Shown here in pieces: positions 27,939 to 36,539 of a stretch of DNA of 64,000 nucleotides; the first letter of the stretch is position 1; the number at the start of each line of letters is the position of its first letter. This stretch comes from Agrococcus sp. ARC_14. Its GTDB lineage: Bacteria > Actinomycetota > Actinomycetes > Actinomycetales > Microbacteriaceae. Below the pieces are notes generated by a model. The model was not told where the DNA came from. It ran no database searches and was given only the letters and a program-made list of their open reading frames with translations. The DNA lies in contig NZ_JAKUDO010000003.1 of NCBI RefSeq assembly GCF_022436485.1, forward strand, positions 82,686 to 146,685. Reading direction: 5' to 3'. Both the position numbers and the translations under genes were made by a program.

Positions 27939-28781
27939 ATGATCGACGCCCCCGCGCTGGCCATCACCGGCGCCACCGGCGCCGTCGGACGGCTCACCGC
28001 CGAGGAGCTCGCCCGCGGTGGCGCGGCGCTGCGACTGCTCGCCAGGACGCCCAGCCGGGCCCCGCAGCTGCCGGGCTCCGTCGTGGTCGAGAGCTCCTAC
28101 GGCGACAGCGACCAGGCACGAGCGTCGCTGGAGGGTGTGTCGACGCTGCTGATGGTCTCGGCCGGCGAGGAGGAGGGATGGCCGGAGAAGCAGCTGGGCT
28201 TCGTGGCCGCCGCGGCCGACGCCGGGGTCGAGCACATCGTCTACACCTCGTTCCAGGGCGCATCGGCCGACGCGACCTTCACCTACGGGCGCGACCACTT
28301 CGCGACCGAGGAGGCGATCCGCGCCAGCGGCATGGCGTGGACGATGCTGCGCGACAGCTTCTACCTCGACTTCGTCACGCTGCTGCCGGGCCCCGACGGC
28401 GCGCTCCGCGGCCCGGCCGGCGACGGCCGCGTCGCCGCGGTCGCCAAGCTCGACGTGGCCCGCTCCGCGGCGGCCGTGCTGCGCGAACCGGGCGCGCATG
28501 CCGGGCGCACCTACGAGGTCACGGGGCCCGAGGCGCTCTCCTTCGCCGACTTCGCGGCCGCGCTGACCGGATCGACCGGCCGACCCATCCGCTACATCGA
28601 CGAGACGCTCGAGGAGGGCCGCCGCTGGCGCGAGGCCTTCGGGGCGCCCGAGTGGCAGCTGCAGGGCTGGCTGACGACCTTCAGCGCGATCGCGAAGGGC
28701 GAGCACACGCACGTCACCGACGACGTCGAGCTGCTCACCGGCCGCAAGCCGATCAGTCTGCGCGAGCTGCTGCTCGGCTGA
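27939..28781 (+). CDS. NmrA-like NAD(P)-dependent reductase (quinone oxidoreductase 2 type)
   Basis: The 280-residue protein starts at an ATG preceded by GAGGAG and opens with AITGATGAVGRLTAEEL, the dinucleotide-binding motif of atypical short-chain dehydrogenases. HIVYTSFQGASADATFTYGR and WTMLRDSFYLDF match the QorB/NmrA group that reduces quinones or senses NAD(P). An in-frame start at 27873 would run through the inverted repeat and is not preferred. It stands alone between the epimerase and tRNA-Leu. Confidence 0.88.
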   Translation: MIDAPALAITGATGAVGRLTAEELARGGAALRLLARTPSRAPQLPGSVVVESSYGDSDQARASLEGVSTLLMVSAGEEEGWPEKQLGFVAAAADAGVEHIVYTSFQGASADATFTYGRDHFATEEAIRASGMAWTMLRDSFYLDFVTLLPGPDGALRGPAGDGRVAAVAKLDVARSAAAVLREPGAHAGRTYEVTGPEALSFADFAAALTGSTGRPIRYIDETLEEGRRWREAFGAPEWQLQGWLTTFSAIAKGEHTHVTDDVELLTGRKPISLRELLLG

Positions 28782-28810
28782 ACCGCTCCGCCTGCCGCGT
28801 CTGGCACCGG

Positions 28811-28884
28811 TGCCCCCGCTGGGATTCGAACCCAGACTGAGCGGATTTTAAGTCCGCCGCCTCTGCCGATTGGGCTACGGGGGC
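28811..28884 (-). tRNA. tRNA-Leu-like (anticodon UAA) with short variable arm
   Basis: The 74-nt cloverleaf has acceptor GCCCCCG/CGGGGGC with discriminator A, a D arm, anticodon stem GCGGA/TCCGC and loop CTTAAAA, giving anticodon TAA that reads UUA. The T arm is CTGGG-TTCGAAT-CCCAG. The variable region is only TCAGT, five bases, whereas leucine tRNAs usually have a long extra arm. CCA is not fully encoded. The cloverleaf is clear; aminoacyl identity is uncertain. Confidence 0.9.
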
Positions 28885-28909
28885 CGGGCGCGCGCCCGTG
28901 CCTACGGTA

Positions 28910-28937
28910 CGCCGCAGGGCGGGGCTGCCCTGCGGCG
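28910..28937 (-). terminator. terminator of the siderophore importer operon
   Basis: CGCCGCAGGG pairs perfectly with CCCTGCGGCG around CGGGGCTG. It lies 23 bp after the binding-protein stop and before tRNA-Leu. Confidence 0.75.
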
Positions 28938-28959
28938 CCCCGCCCTGCGTGCCTGCGGA

Positions 28960-29994
28960 TCAGCCCTGCGCTGCGGCCTCAGCCAGCTGCGGCACGAGCT
29001 GGTCGAGCACGACCGGGATGCTCAGCACGCTCGAGGCGCCCCAGGCGCCGGCCAGCTCGGAGTCGGGATCGATGAAGACCGCGCGGCCCTCCTGCACGAC
29101 GGCGAGCGACGACAGCAGCGGATCCTGCTGGGTCTCCTCGAGCGTAAACCCGATCGGCAGGATGACGGCCGTGTCGGCGTCGAAGGCCGCGACGTTCTCC
29201 GCCGAGGCGTTGGCGAAGAAGCCTGCGGGCTCGAGGTCGGCGATCGGCGGGTTGTTCACGAAGCCGAGCTGGCCCAGCAGGTCGAAGCGGCCGTCGCCGG
29301 GCAGGTAGGCGCCGTAGGCGTCGCCGAACTTGGTGACGGATGCGGTGGTGAGCCCCTCGAACTCGGGGTGCGCCGCGGCCGCCTCGGCGATCTGCCCCTC
29401 GATGTCGGCGATGAGCGCCTGCGCCTCGTCTGGCTTGCCGACGGCCTCGCCGACGAGCGTGAGCTGATCGGTCCACTCGGTCGCGTAGGCGCCAGTGCCC
29501 TCCGGGCCGTAGATCGTCGGCGCGATCTCGGTCAGCCGGTCGAACTCGCCCTCGTCGTTGCCCGAGCGGGTGTTGAGGATCAGGTCGGGGTCGAGGCCCA
29601 GGATCTGCTCGTAGTTGAGCGACTCGTCGCCGCGCTCGATGAGCACGGGCTCGGCGTCGCCGAACAGCTCGGCCGCCCACGGCCCGACGCCGTGGGTCTC
29701 GGCACCGAAGCCCTGCCAGTCGAAGACCGCGACGGGCGTGATGCCGAGCGCAAGCGCCATCTCGGCGTCCGACCAGCCGAGCGCGACGACGGTGAGCTCG
29801 CCGTCCTCAGGCTGCGGCACCTCGATGGCGCCGAACATCGTCTCGACCGTGCCGAGCGGGCCGTCGCCCTGCGCGGGCTGCTCGGTGGCCGCCGGGTCGG
29901 GGGTGGATGCGCTGCAGCCGGCGAGCAGGCCGACGGCGAGCGCGCCCGCGAGCGCGGTGGTCGCGACACGCGAGCGACGGATGGAGTGGAACAT
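28960..29994 (-). CDS. iron-siderophore substrate-binding lipoprotein
   Basis: The 344-residue protein starts at an ATG at 29994 with AGGAAG upstream. A signal peptide ends in the lipobox LLAGC. The fold is that of class III binding proteins (FepB/FhuD type), with LGWSDAEMALALGITPVAVF, ILGLDPDLILNTRSGND and a long connecting helix. It delivers ferric siderophore to the adjacent FecCD-type permeases. Being last in the operon is unusual for a binding protein but common in actinobacterial iron loci. The ligand is not predictable. Confidence 0.93.
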   Translation of the reverse strand: MFHSIRRSRVATTALAGALAVGLLAGCSASTPDPAATEQPAQGDGPLGTVETMFGAIEVPQPEDGELTVVALGWSDAEMALALGITPVAVFDWQGFGAETHGVGPWAAELFGDAEPVLIERGDESLNYEQILGLDPDLILNTRSGNDEGEFDRLTEIAPTIYGPEGTGAYATEWTDQLTLVGEAVGKPDEAQALIADIEGQIAEAAAAHPEFEGLTTASVTKFGDAYGAYLPGDGRFDLLGQLGFVNNPPIADLEPAGFFANASAENVAAFDADTAVILPIGFTLEETQQDPLLSSLAVVQEGRAVFIDPDSELAGAWGASSVLSIPVVLDQLVPQLAEAAAQG

Positions 29995-30017
29995 GGTGCT
30001 TCCTTTCGATGGGTCGT

Positions 30018-30842
30018 TCAGTCGCCCGCGCCCTGCGGTGCTGCCGTGACGGCGCCGCTGGCGAGGGGAACGATCATGGGGGTGTGCGTCTCGGGGTCGT
30101 CGAGCACGCGGCTGCGCACACCGAAGACGCTGTGGACGCGCTCGGCGGTGATGACCTCCGCCGGGGTGCCCTGCGCGACGATCGCGCCGTCGCGCATCGC
30201 GATCAGATGGGTGGCGTAGCGCGCCGCCTGGTTGATGTCGTGCAGCACGGCAACGAGCGTGCGCCCCTCGGCGTGCAGCCGTGTGCACAACTCGAGCAGC
30301 TCGATCTGGTGCGCGATGTCGAGGAAGGTGGTGGGCTCGTCGAGCAGCACGATCGGCGTCTCCTGCGCGAGCACCATGGCGATCCACGCGCGCTGCCGCT
30401 GGCCGCCTGAGAGCTCGTCGACGCGACGCGTGGCGTAGTCCTGCGTGTTGGTGGCGCGTAGCGCAGAGCGCACCGCGCGCTCGTCCTCCTCGGACCACTG
30501 CCGCAGCAGCCCCTGATGGGGGTAGCGGCCGCGGCTGACGAGATCGACGACGGTGATCCCCTCCGGCGCCATCGCCGTCTGCGGCAGCAGCCCGATCTCG
30601 CGGGCGACCTCGCGCGTCGGACGCGAGCGGATGTCCTCGCCGTCGAGCACGATGCGGCCGGAGCTGGGCGGCAGCAGCCGGGCGAGCGCGCGCAGCAGCG
30701 TCGACTTGCCGCAGGCGTTGGGCCCGATGATCACGGTGAAGGAGCCGTCTGGGATGACGACGTCGAGCGCCTCGATCACGTGGCGCTCCCCGTAGCCGAT
30801 CGATGCGGCCTCCGCCCCGAGGCGTGCGTCCGTTCCGGTCAT
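30018..30842 (-). CDS. siderophore ABC transporter ATP-binding protein
   Basis: The 274-residue ATPase has Walker A GPNACGKST, signature LSGGQRQRA and Walker B IVLLDEPTTFLDIAHQ, with H-loop VLHDINQAARYA. The sequence is FepC-like. The ATG overlaps the second permease stop as ATGA. It powers ferric siderophore import. The C-terminal 25 residues after SVFGVRSRVLDDP are a family-typical tail. Confidence 0.95.
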   Translation of the reverse strand: MTGTDARLGAEAASIGYGERHVIEALDVVIPDGSFTVIIGPNACGKSTLLRALARLLPPSSGRIVLDGEDIRSRPTREVAREIGLLPQTAMAPEGITVVDLVSRGRYPHQGLLRQWSEEDERAVRSALRATNTQDYATRRVDELSGGQRQRAWIAMVLAQETPIVLLDEPTTFLDIAHQIELLELCTRLHAEGRTLVAVLHDINQAARYATHLIAMRDGAIVAQGTPAEVITAERVHSVFGVRSRVLDDPETHTPMIVPLASGAVTAAPQGAGD

Positions 30843-31891
30843 CGCTGCTCCTTCATGCCGCGCGAGAGCAGCCAGACGAGGTACGCGCCGCCGAGGCACG
30901 CGGTGATCACTCCCACCGGATACTGGCTCGGGGCGATCACGCGCTGCGCGAGCACGTCGCCCGCGAGCAGCAGCACGGCGCCGATCAGGGCAGACGCCAT
31001 GAGCGCCGGACCCGTGCCATCGACGATGCGCTTGGCGATCTGTGGTGCCGCGAGCGCCACGAACGTGATGGGGCCGGCGATGGCGGTGATCACCGAGACC
31101 AGCCCGACACCGACGATGATGAGCAGGATGCGCGTCGGCTCGGCCCGCACCCCGAGCATCCGTGCGTGGTCGTCGCCGAGCTCGAGCACCGTGAGCCTTC
31201 GGGAAAGCAGGATGCACACGGGAGCGAGCACCAGCAGCGCGACGATCACCGGCAGCACGTCGGGCCAGCGGGAGCCGTTGAGGGTGCCTGCGCCCCAGAC
31301 CGCGGCCGTGACGGCTTCCTCGAGGCGCGCCGTCACCAGCAGGTAGGCGTTGATCGCGCTCAGCACCGCGCTCACGGCGATGCCGACCACGATCAGCCGG
31401 AAGCCCTGCACACCGCGCTTGAAGGCCAGTGCATAGACCGCCAGCGCGGTCGCGAGGCCGCCGACGAAGGCGCCGACCGAGACGGATGCGGCGCTGCCGC
31501 CGAGCACGAGGGTCACGACGAGCGCGCCCGTGTAGGCGCCGGTGGAGAAGCCGATGATGTCCGGGCTGCCGAGCGGGTTGCGCGTCGTCGACTGGAAGAT
31601 CGCGCCCGAGATCGCGAGGCTCGCGCCGCCGATCACCGCGAGCACGATGCGCGGCACCCGCCACTCCTGCACGACCCGCACGGTGCTGGTCTCGCCCTGC
31701 CCGAACAGCGCCGCGAACACCTCGCCGGGTGCGATCGCGGATTCTCCGAGGGTGAGCGCGACCGCTGCGACGACGACGAGCAGCGCTGCGAGCGCGCCCC
31801 ACACCATGAGCGCGCGCCGGTCGATGAGCAGGCGGATGCGCGCGGGGCCTGTGAGCACCCGCACCCGTTCGGGCCACAGCGCGATGCTCAC
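30839..31891 (-). CDS. FecCD-family siderophore permease (second)
   Basis: The 350-residue membrane protein starts at a GTG overlapping the first permease stop as GTGA. It has about nine to ten helices. The family blocks are VPRIVLAVIGGASLAISGAI, QSTTRNPLGSPDIIGFSTGA and GPITFVALAAPQIAKRIV. It forms a heterodimer with the first permease. An in-frame upstream extension lies inside the preceding gene and is rejected. Confidence 0.95.
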   Translation of the reverse strand: MSIALWPERVRVLTGPARIRLLIDRRALMVWGALAALLVVVAAVALTLGESAIAPGEVFAALFGQGETSTVRVVQEWRVPRIVLAVIGGASLAISGAIFQSTTRNPLGSPDIIGFSTGAYTGALVVTLVLGGSAASVSVGAFVGGLATALAVYALAFKRGVQGFRLIVVGIAVSAVLSAINAYLLVTARLEEAVTAAVWGAGTLNGSRWPDVLPVIVALLVLAPVCILLSRRLTVLELGDDHARMLGVRAEPTRILLIIVGVGLVSVITAIAGPITFVALAAPQIAKRIVDGTGPALMASALIGAVLLLAGDVLAQRVIAPSQYPVGVITACLGGAYLVWLLSRGMKEQR

Positions 31892-32943
31892 AGCGACCGC
31901 ATCCTCGAGCGGCGCACGAGCGCGATGAGCACGGGCGCGCCGACGAACGCCGTGACGACCCCGACGGGCAGCTCGCTCGGCACCAGCACGCGACCCAGGA
32001 CATCCGCCAGCAGCACCAGGGTGGGGCCCGCGAGGATGCTGAAGGCGATGATCCAGCGGTGGTCGACGCCGACCGTGAAGCGGGCGACGAAGGGCACGAC
32101 GAGCCCGACGAAGGTGAGCGGCCCGACTGCGGCGGTGGCCGCGCCGCACAGCAGCGTGATGGCGACGAAGCCGACACCGCGCACGAGCGAGGTGTTCGTG
32201 CCGAGCGCCCGGGCGACGTCCTCCCCCATCGTGAGGGCGTTCAGCGAGCGCGACAGCAGCAGCACCGCGACCGCGGCGAGCACGATGAGCAGCCACACCG
32301 CGTGCACGGTGTCGAGCTGGCGCCCTTGCAGCGAGCCGACCGACCAGAAGCGCACCCGGTCGAAGATCGTCGGGTTCGCGAAGGTGATGGCCTGACTGAA
32401 GCCCGAGAGCACTGCGCCGATCGCGACGCCGGCGAGCACGAGCTTGACGGGCGTGCCTGCGGCGACGCCCGTGGTGCCGATGAGGTAGACAAGCCCGGCT
32501 GCGAGGCCGGCGCCGATGACGCCCCAGACGATCTGGCCGGAGGTGATGCCCGCGCCGAAGAAGCCGGTGCCGATGACGATGGCGAAGTAGGCGCCGGCGT
32601 TGACGCCCAGCAGGCCGGGGTCGGCGAGCGGGTTGCGGGTGAGCGCCTGCATGACCACGCCCGCGAGCCCGAGTGCGAGGCCGGCGAGCACGGCGAGCAT
32701 CGTGCGCGGCACGCGGTAGTCGCGCACCAGCAGGTCGTTCGTCGACGTGCCGTCTCCCGTGAGCGCCGCGATCACGACCTGCGGAGAGAGAGCGCCAGAG
32801 CCGACGAAGAGGCTGAGCGCCGCAGCGCCCGCGAGCAGCACCAGGCAGCCCGCGATCACGAGCAGCCGCAGGACGGCACGACGAGGGCCGGGGAGGGGCG
32901 CTGCGGCACCCGCATCGGGTCGTGCGGTCGTGATCTCAGACAC
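31888..32943 (-). CDS. FecCD-family siderophore permease (first)
   Basis: The 351-residue permease begins with a charged stretch and TM1 near residues 25-50. It has VPRTMLAVLAGLALGLAGVV, QALTRNPLADPGLLGVNAGA and GPLTFVGLVVPFVARFTVG, the canonical FecCD blocks. It is the first gene of the permease-permease-ATPase-binding protein operon. An IdeR/DtxR-like box lies 39 bp upstream, indicating iron-dependent repression. Confidence 0.95.
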   Translation of the reverse strand: MSEITTARPDAGAAAPLPGPRRAVLRLLVIAGCLVLLAGAAALSLFVGSGALSPQVVIAALTGDGTSTNDLLVRDYRVPRTMLAVLAGLALGLAGVVMQALTRNPLADPGLLGVNAGAYFAIVIGTGFFGAGITSGQIVWGVIGAGLAAGLVYLIGTTGVAAGTPVKLVLAGVAIGAVLSGFSQAITFANPTIFDRVRFWSVGSLQGRQLDTVHAVWLLIVLAAVAVLLLSRSLNALTMGEDVARALGTNTSLVRGVGFVAITLLCGAATAAVGPLTFVGLVVPFVARFTVGVDHRWIIAFSILAGPTLVLLADVLGRVLVPSELPVGVVTAFVGAPVLIALVRRSRMRSL

Positions 32944-32981
32944 GGGTGCTCCACGGTCGTGCGTCTCCGGAGGCGCCGAAG

Positions 32982-33000
32982 TAAGGCAAGCCTAACCCGT
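32982..33000 (-). promoter_or_regulatory. IdeR/DtxR-like iron box
   Basis: On the minus strand the 19-mer ACGGGTTAGGCTTGCCTTA matches the DtxR/IdeR consensus TTAGGTTAGGCTAACCTAA at 13 positions, including the whole central GGTTAGGCT half. It lies 39 bp upstream of the siderophore permease operon, which fits iron repression. Confidence 0.75.
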
Positions 33001-33028
33001 CGGCGACGCGGCCGCGCGCCTGCGTCGT

Positions 33029-33349
33029 CTACTGCCGGGCGAGGCGAAGTCTCCTTGTGCGCATTGCGTGCAGCGAGTAGGTGATCCCGAAGCACAGCGC
33101 AGCAGCAGCGACCAGCGCGAACACTGCGGACTCCACGACATCCTCCTCTGCGCCGTCGGTGGGCGGGGCATGCACGATGAGCGGCAGCACAACGGCAGTC
33201 CCCACCGCCAGCCAGCAGATGATGAGCGACACTCGATGCGTGCACTGCGCTGTCTCGCGGGTGCGTTCCCTTCGAACGAGAGCTGCGCTCTGCACGAGCA
33301 GCACCAGGAGGATCAGCGCAGCTGCTGCACCGTAGACCCAGAAGCTCAT
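33029..33349 (-). CDS. small three-helix membrane protein
   Basis: A 106-residue protein from the ATG at 33349 has three hydrophobic stretches near residues 4-24, 42-62 and 76-98, with an acidic DGAEEDVVES loop and a basic tail. The ribosome site is weak. Codon use is less GC-skewed at third positions than in the neighbours, as seen in codons such as GAT, ACA and GCA, so recent acquisition or low expression is possible. Function unknown. Confidence 0.55.
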   Translation of the reverse strand: MSFWVYGAAAALILLVLLVQSAALVRRERTRETAQCTHRVSLIICWLAVGTAVVLPLIVHAPPTDGAEEDVVESAVFALVAAAALCFGITYSLHAMRTRRLRLARQ

Positions 33350-33495
33350 GCGCGCGCCGGCTCGAGCACGGCGGTGCGCTGGCGAGCTTGCATGTTCTCC
33401 ATCTTCGCAACCGCCGCCCGCGAGCGCTCGCGAATCGCTGCGCGCAGCGAGGCAGCTCTCCACCCAGCGATCCCTGCCCGGGCTACGCTGACGGC

Positions 33496-34032
33496 ATGAC
33501 CGTCCACGAGCGCGCCACGATCATCCCGCTGCCCGACCGGGCGCCGCACCTGCCGAAGTCGGCGCTCGTGATGCCGGGCGCCGTCATCACCGGGGCCGTG
33601 TCCCTCGGCGAGCGAGTGAGCATCTGGCCGGGCGCGAGCCTGCGTGCCGAGGAGGAGAGCATCCTCATCGGCGAGGACTCCAACGTGCAGGACTCCAGCT
33701 CGCTGCACGTCGACCACGGCTCGCCGCTGACGATCGGGGCGCGCGTCTCGATCGGCCACAACGCCGTCGTGCACGGCTGCACCGTCGAGGACGACGTGCT
33801 CATCGGCATGCACGCGACCGTCATGAACGGCGCCGTCATCGGTGCGGGCTCGATCATCGCCGCCGGCGCGCTCGTCACCGAGGGCACCGTCATCCCCGAG
33901 CGCTCGCTCGTCGCCGGCGTGCCCGGCAAGGTGCGCCGCGAGACGACCGAGGATGAGCTGCACGGCATCGCGCGCAACGCCGAGACCTACGCCAAGCGCA
34001 TCCAGGTCTACATCGAGGCGATCGGGCACTGA
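33496..34032 (+). CDS. gamma-class carbonic anhydrase-like hexapeptide protein
   Basis: The 178-residue protein starts at the ATG at 33496. It has the left-handed beta-helix of hexapeptide repeats, with zinc ligand histidines in ARVSIGHNAVVHGCTVEDD and LIGMHATVMNGAVIGAGS. This is the YrdA/PaaY-type gamma carbonic anhydrase group. Many members have unproven activity. It converges with a sensor kinase gene, leaving only 10 bp. A longer frame from 33388 has no good start. Confidence 0.9.
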   Translation: MTVHERATIIPLPDRAPHLPKSALVMPGAVITGAVSLGERVSIWPGASLRAEEESILIGEDSNVQDSSSLHVDHGSPLTIGARVSIGHNAVVHGCTVEDDVLIGMHATVMNGAVIGAGSIIAAGALVTEGTVIPERSLVAGVPGKVRRETTEDELHGIARNAETYAKRIQVYIEAIGH

Positions 34033-34042
34033 CCCCGGCGAG

Positions 34043-35149
34043 TCAGCCTGCCTCCACCGACCGCGGCGCGGCCGGCAGCCGCACGTCGACGCGCAGCCCA
34101 CCGGCGCGACGCGCGCTGAGTGCGAGGGTTCCTTCGTGCGCCTGCACGATGCTCTCGACGATCGCAAGGCCGAGCCCGACGCCCGCATGGTCGCTCCGCA
34201 CGCGACTGGCGCCCCGCCGAAATGGCTCGGTCAGGGTCGGGATGAGCTGCGGGTCGAGCACCTCGCCTGTGCTCTCGACCAGCAGCGTGACGTGCCCCTC
34301 TGCGGCGGCGGTGCGTACCAGCACGCTGCCCTCGGCAGGCAGGTTGTGCACGATGGCGTTGTGCAGCAGGTTCGTCGCCAGCTGCTGCAGCAGCGCTGCC
34401 GAGCCGAGCACGAAGGCCGCGTCGCCGTCGACATCGATGCGCACACCCTGCCGTTCGGCGATCGGCAGCAGCACCTCCGCCGCCTCCTCCGCCATGAGCG
34501 AGAGGTCGACGCGCTCTCGCTCGAACGACCGCTGATCGGCTCGGCTGAGGGCGAGCAGTGCCTCGGTGAGGTCGATCGTGCGTGCGTTGACGACCCGGAG
34601 ACGCTGCAGCAGCTCGGCATGGTCATGGCCCGGATCCATGCGCGCGACATCCAGCAGCGTCTGGGTCACCGCGAGCGGCGTGCGCAGCTCGTGCGAGGCG
34701 TTGGCAGCGAAGCGCTGCTGCTGCGAGACCTGCGCCTCGAGCCGCGCCAGCATGCCGTCGAAGCTGTCGGCCAGCTCGCGGAACTCGTCCTGGCTGCCAT
34801 CCATGCGGATGCGGTGCGAGAGCGACCCCGTCGCCGCCGTCCGCGTGGCAGCTGCGATCTGCGTCAGCGGCGCGAGCATCCGGCCCGCCAGGAACCAGCC
34901 GCCCGCCAGCCCCAGCACGAGCAGGAACGCGAGCGCCGACAGCGCGGCGGGCAGGAACGCTCGGATGAGGTCATCGCGGCCGGGGAAGAACGGCCCGTCG
35001 GAGGCGAAGGCGCGCTGCGGCACGTAGCGCAGAAGGAAGACCCACACGACGGCGAGCAGCAGTCCGCCGGCGATCATGAGGAAGCTCGCATAGCTGAGCG
35101 TCAGCTTGAGGCGCACGCTCCAGCCGGCCCGTCTAGGCATGCGCAGCAT
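34043..35149 (-). CDS. sensor histidine kinase, VanS-like
   Basis: The kinase has about 368 residues from the ATG at 35149; starts at 35140 and 35179 are also possible. TM1 is near residues 17-40 and TM2 near 75-97, with a short extracellular loop. HAMP follows, then HisKA with phosphoacceptor in ANASHELRTPLAVTQTLL. The ATPase region is less canonical, with LLHNAIVHN as N box and GVGLGLAIVESI as G box. It overlaps the response regulator gene. The adjacent divergent vanY-alr-ddl operon suggests it senses cell-wall stress or glycopeptides, an inference from context. Confidence 0.88.
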   Translation of the reverse strand: MLRMPRRAGWSVRLKLTLSYASFLMIAGGLLLAVVWVFLLRYVPQRAFASDGPFFPGRDDLIRAFLPAALSALAFLLVLGLAGGWFLAGRMLAPLTQIAAATRTAATGSLSHRIRMDGSQDEFRELADSFDGMLARLEAQVSQQQRFAANASHELRTPLAVTQTLLDVARMDPGHDHAELLQRLRVVNARTIDLTEALLALSRADQRSFERERVDLSLMAEEAAEVLLPIAERQGVRIDVDGDAAFVLGSAALLQQLATNLLHNAIVHNLPAEGSVLVRTAAAEGHVTLLVESTGEVLDPQLIPTLTEPFRRGASRVRSDHAGVGLGLAIVESIVQAHEGTLALSARRAGGLRVDVRLPAAPRSVEAG

Positions 35150-35846
35150 CCCCGTCCCCCGCCGCGCCGGTCGCCGCATCCGCCGCCCCCGTGTCGATGC
35201 GGTAGCCAGCGCCCGGCACCGTGGCGATGATCCAGGGCTCGCCCAGGCGCTTGCGGAGCGTGGAGACGGTGATCCGGACGGCGTTCGTGAAGGGGTCGGC
35301 GTGCTCGTCCCACGCGCGCTCGAGCAGCGCCTCGGCGCTGATGACGCCGCCCTCCGCGGACATCAGCACCTCGAGCACGGCGAACTGCTTGCGCGTCAGC
35401 GCGACGAATCGGCCGTCGCGGAACACCTCACGTCGGAACGGGTCGAGGCGCAGCCCCGCGAGCTCCCGCACCGGCGGGCGGCTCACCGCCCGCCTTCGGT
35501 CGAGCGCGCGCAGCCGCAGCACGAGCTCGCGCAGCTCGAACGGCTTGGTGAGGTAGTCGTCGGCGCCGAGCTCGAAGCCGGATGCCTTGTCGTCGAGCCG
35601 ATCCGCCGCGGTCAGCATGAGGATGGGCATGCCCCTGCCGGAGGCGACGATGTGGGCGGCTATCTCGTCGCCGGAGGGCCCGGGGATGTCCCGATCGAGC
35701 ACGGCGATGTCGTACTCGTTGATGCTCAGCAGCTCGAGCGCGGTGTCGCCGTCGCCGGCGAGGTCGGCGGCGATCGCCTCGAGCCGCAGCCCATCCCGGA
35801 TCGCCTCCGCCATGTATGGCTCATCCTCGACGACCAGCACCCGCAT
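35133..35846 (-). CDS. OmpR-family response regulator, VanR-like
   Basis: The 237-residue protein has a receiver with EDE at 8-10, phosphoacceptor D52 in VLDRDIPGPSGDE and K102 in LTKPFELRE. The winged helix includes LTRKQFAVLEVLMSAEGG and NAVRITVSTLRKRLGEP. The alanine-rich tail is unusual but common in GC-rich genomes. It precedes the VanS-like kinase and faces the vanY-alr-ddl operon, its likely target. The leader is short, with a TAGCAT -10 at 35858-35853. Confidence 0.9.
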   Translation of the reverse strand: MRVLVVEDEPYMAEAIRDGLRLEAIAADLAGDGDTALELLSINEYDIAVLDRDIPGPSGDEIAAHIVASGRGMPILMLTAADRLDDKASGFELGADDYLTKPFELRELVLRLRALDRRRAVSRPPVRELAGLRLDPFRREVFRDGRFVALTRKQFAVLEVLMSAEGGVISAEALLERAWDEHADPFTNAVRITVSTLRKRLGEPWIIATVPGAGYRIDTGAADAATGAAGDGDAAHA

Positions 35847-35870
35847 GCGCCCATGCTAGGAGCGCGCACC

Positions 35871-35899
35871 TATCGTCGGCGTATCGAGAACCGCATACG
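35871..35899. promoter_or_regulatory. phased direct repeats in the vanR/vanY divergent promoter
   Basis: TATCG occurs at 35871 and 35882, 11 bp apart, followed by an ATACG at 35895. One-turn phasing is typical of OmpR-family binding sites. The position between divergent promoters suits the VanR-like regulator. Confidence 0.4.
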
Positions 35900-35933
35900 G
35901 GCGTGCAACACCCGAGCGCGTTGGCTGGCATGC

Positions 35934-36539
35934 ATGCACAGCACATCTGCTCGAACCGGGCGCGGCCGAGTGCTCGCGGGTCTCGCCGTGGTCGCCGTCG
36001 CCGCCGCAGCACTGGTGGCGACCTTCTCCGGACCGTGGCTGACCGCGACGGCGCACGGCGATCCGCTCGACGGCACCGGCGGCGCGCTGACCGCCGCCGA
36101 CGGCACCCTGCCAGCGGGCACCGGCGCCTTCGACGACGAGCTGCCCGGCATCGCGAACCTCGACGCGGCGCTGCTGCGGGCGATCCAGGCGGCGACGATG
36201 GATGCCGAGGCCGTTGGCGTCGAGCTCACGGTCAACAGCGGCTGGCGCTCTGCCGACTATCAGCAGCAGCTGCTGGTCGATGCGGTGGCCGAGCACGGCT
36301 CGATCGACGAGGCCTCCCGTTGGGTCGCCACGCCGGAGTCGTCTGCCCACGTCTCCGGCGACGCCGTCGATGTCGGCCCGCCCGCGGCCGCTGGTTGGCT
36401 CGCCGAGCACGGCGGCGTGCACGGTCTCTGCCGCACGTACGACAACGAGCCCTGGCACTTCGAGCTGCTGCCGGCGGCTGTCGATGATGGCTGCCCGCTC
36501 CCCTACGCCGATCCCACCGTCGACCCGAGGCTGCGGTGA
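35934..36539 (+). CDS. vanY: D-alanyl-D-alanine carboxypeptidase, VanY-like (peptidase M15B)
   Basis: The 201-residue protein has an N-terminal signal-anchor (about residues 11-31) and an extracellular M15B domain. Zinc-site motifs are SGWRSADYQQQL, SAHVSGDAVDVG with the HxxxxxxD pattern and EPWHFEL with catalytic glutamate and zinc histidine. It trims the terminal D-alanine of peptidoglycan precursors. The stop overlaps the racemase GTG, so the gene opens a coupled vanY-alr-ddl operon. No VanX-type dipeptidase is next to it. Confidence 0.92.
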   Translation: MHSTSARTGRGRVLAGLAVVAVAAAALVATFSGPWLTATAHGDPLDGTGGALTAADGTLPAGTGAFDDELPGIANLDAALLRAIQAATMDAEAVGVELTVNSGWRSADYQQQLLVDAVAEHGSIDEASRWVATPESSAHVSGDAVDVGPPAAAGWLAEHGGVHGLCRTYDNEPWHFELLPAAVDDGCPLPYADPTVDPRLR

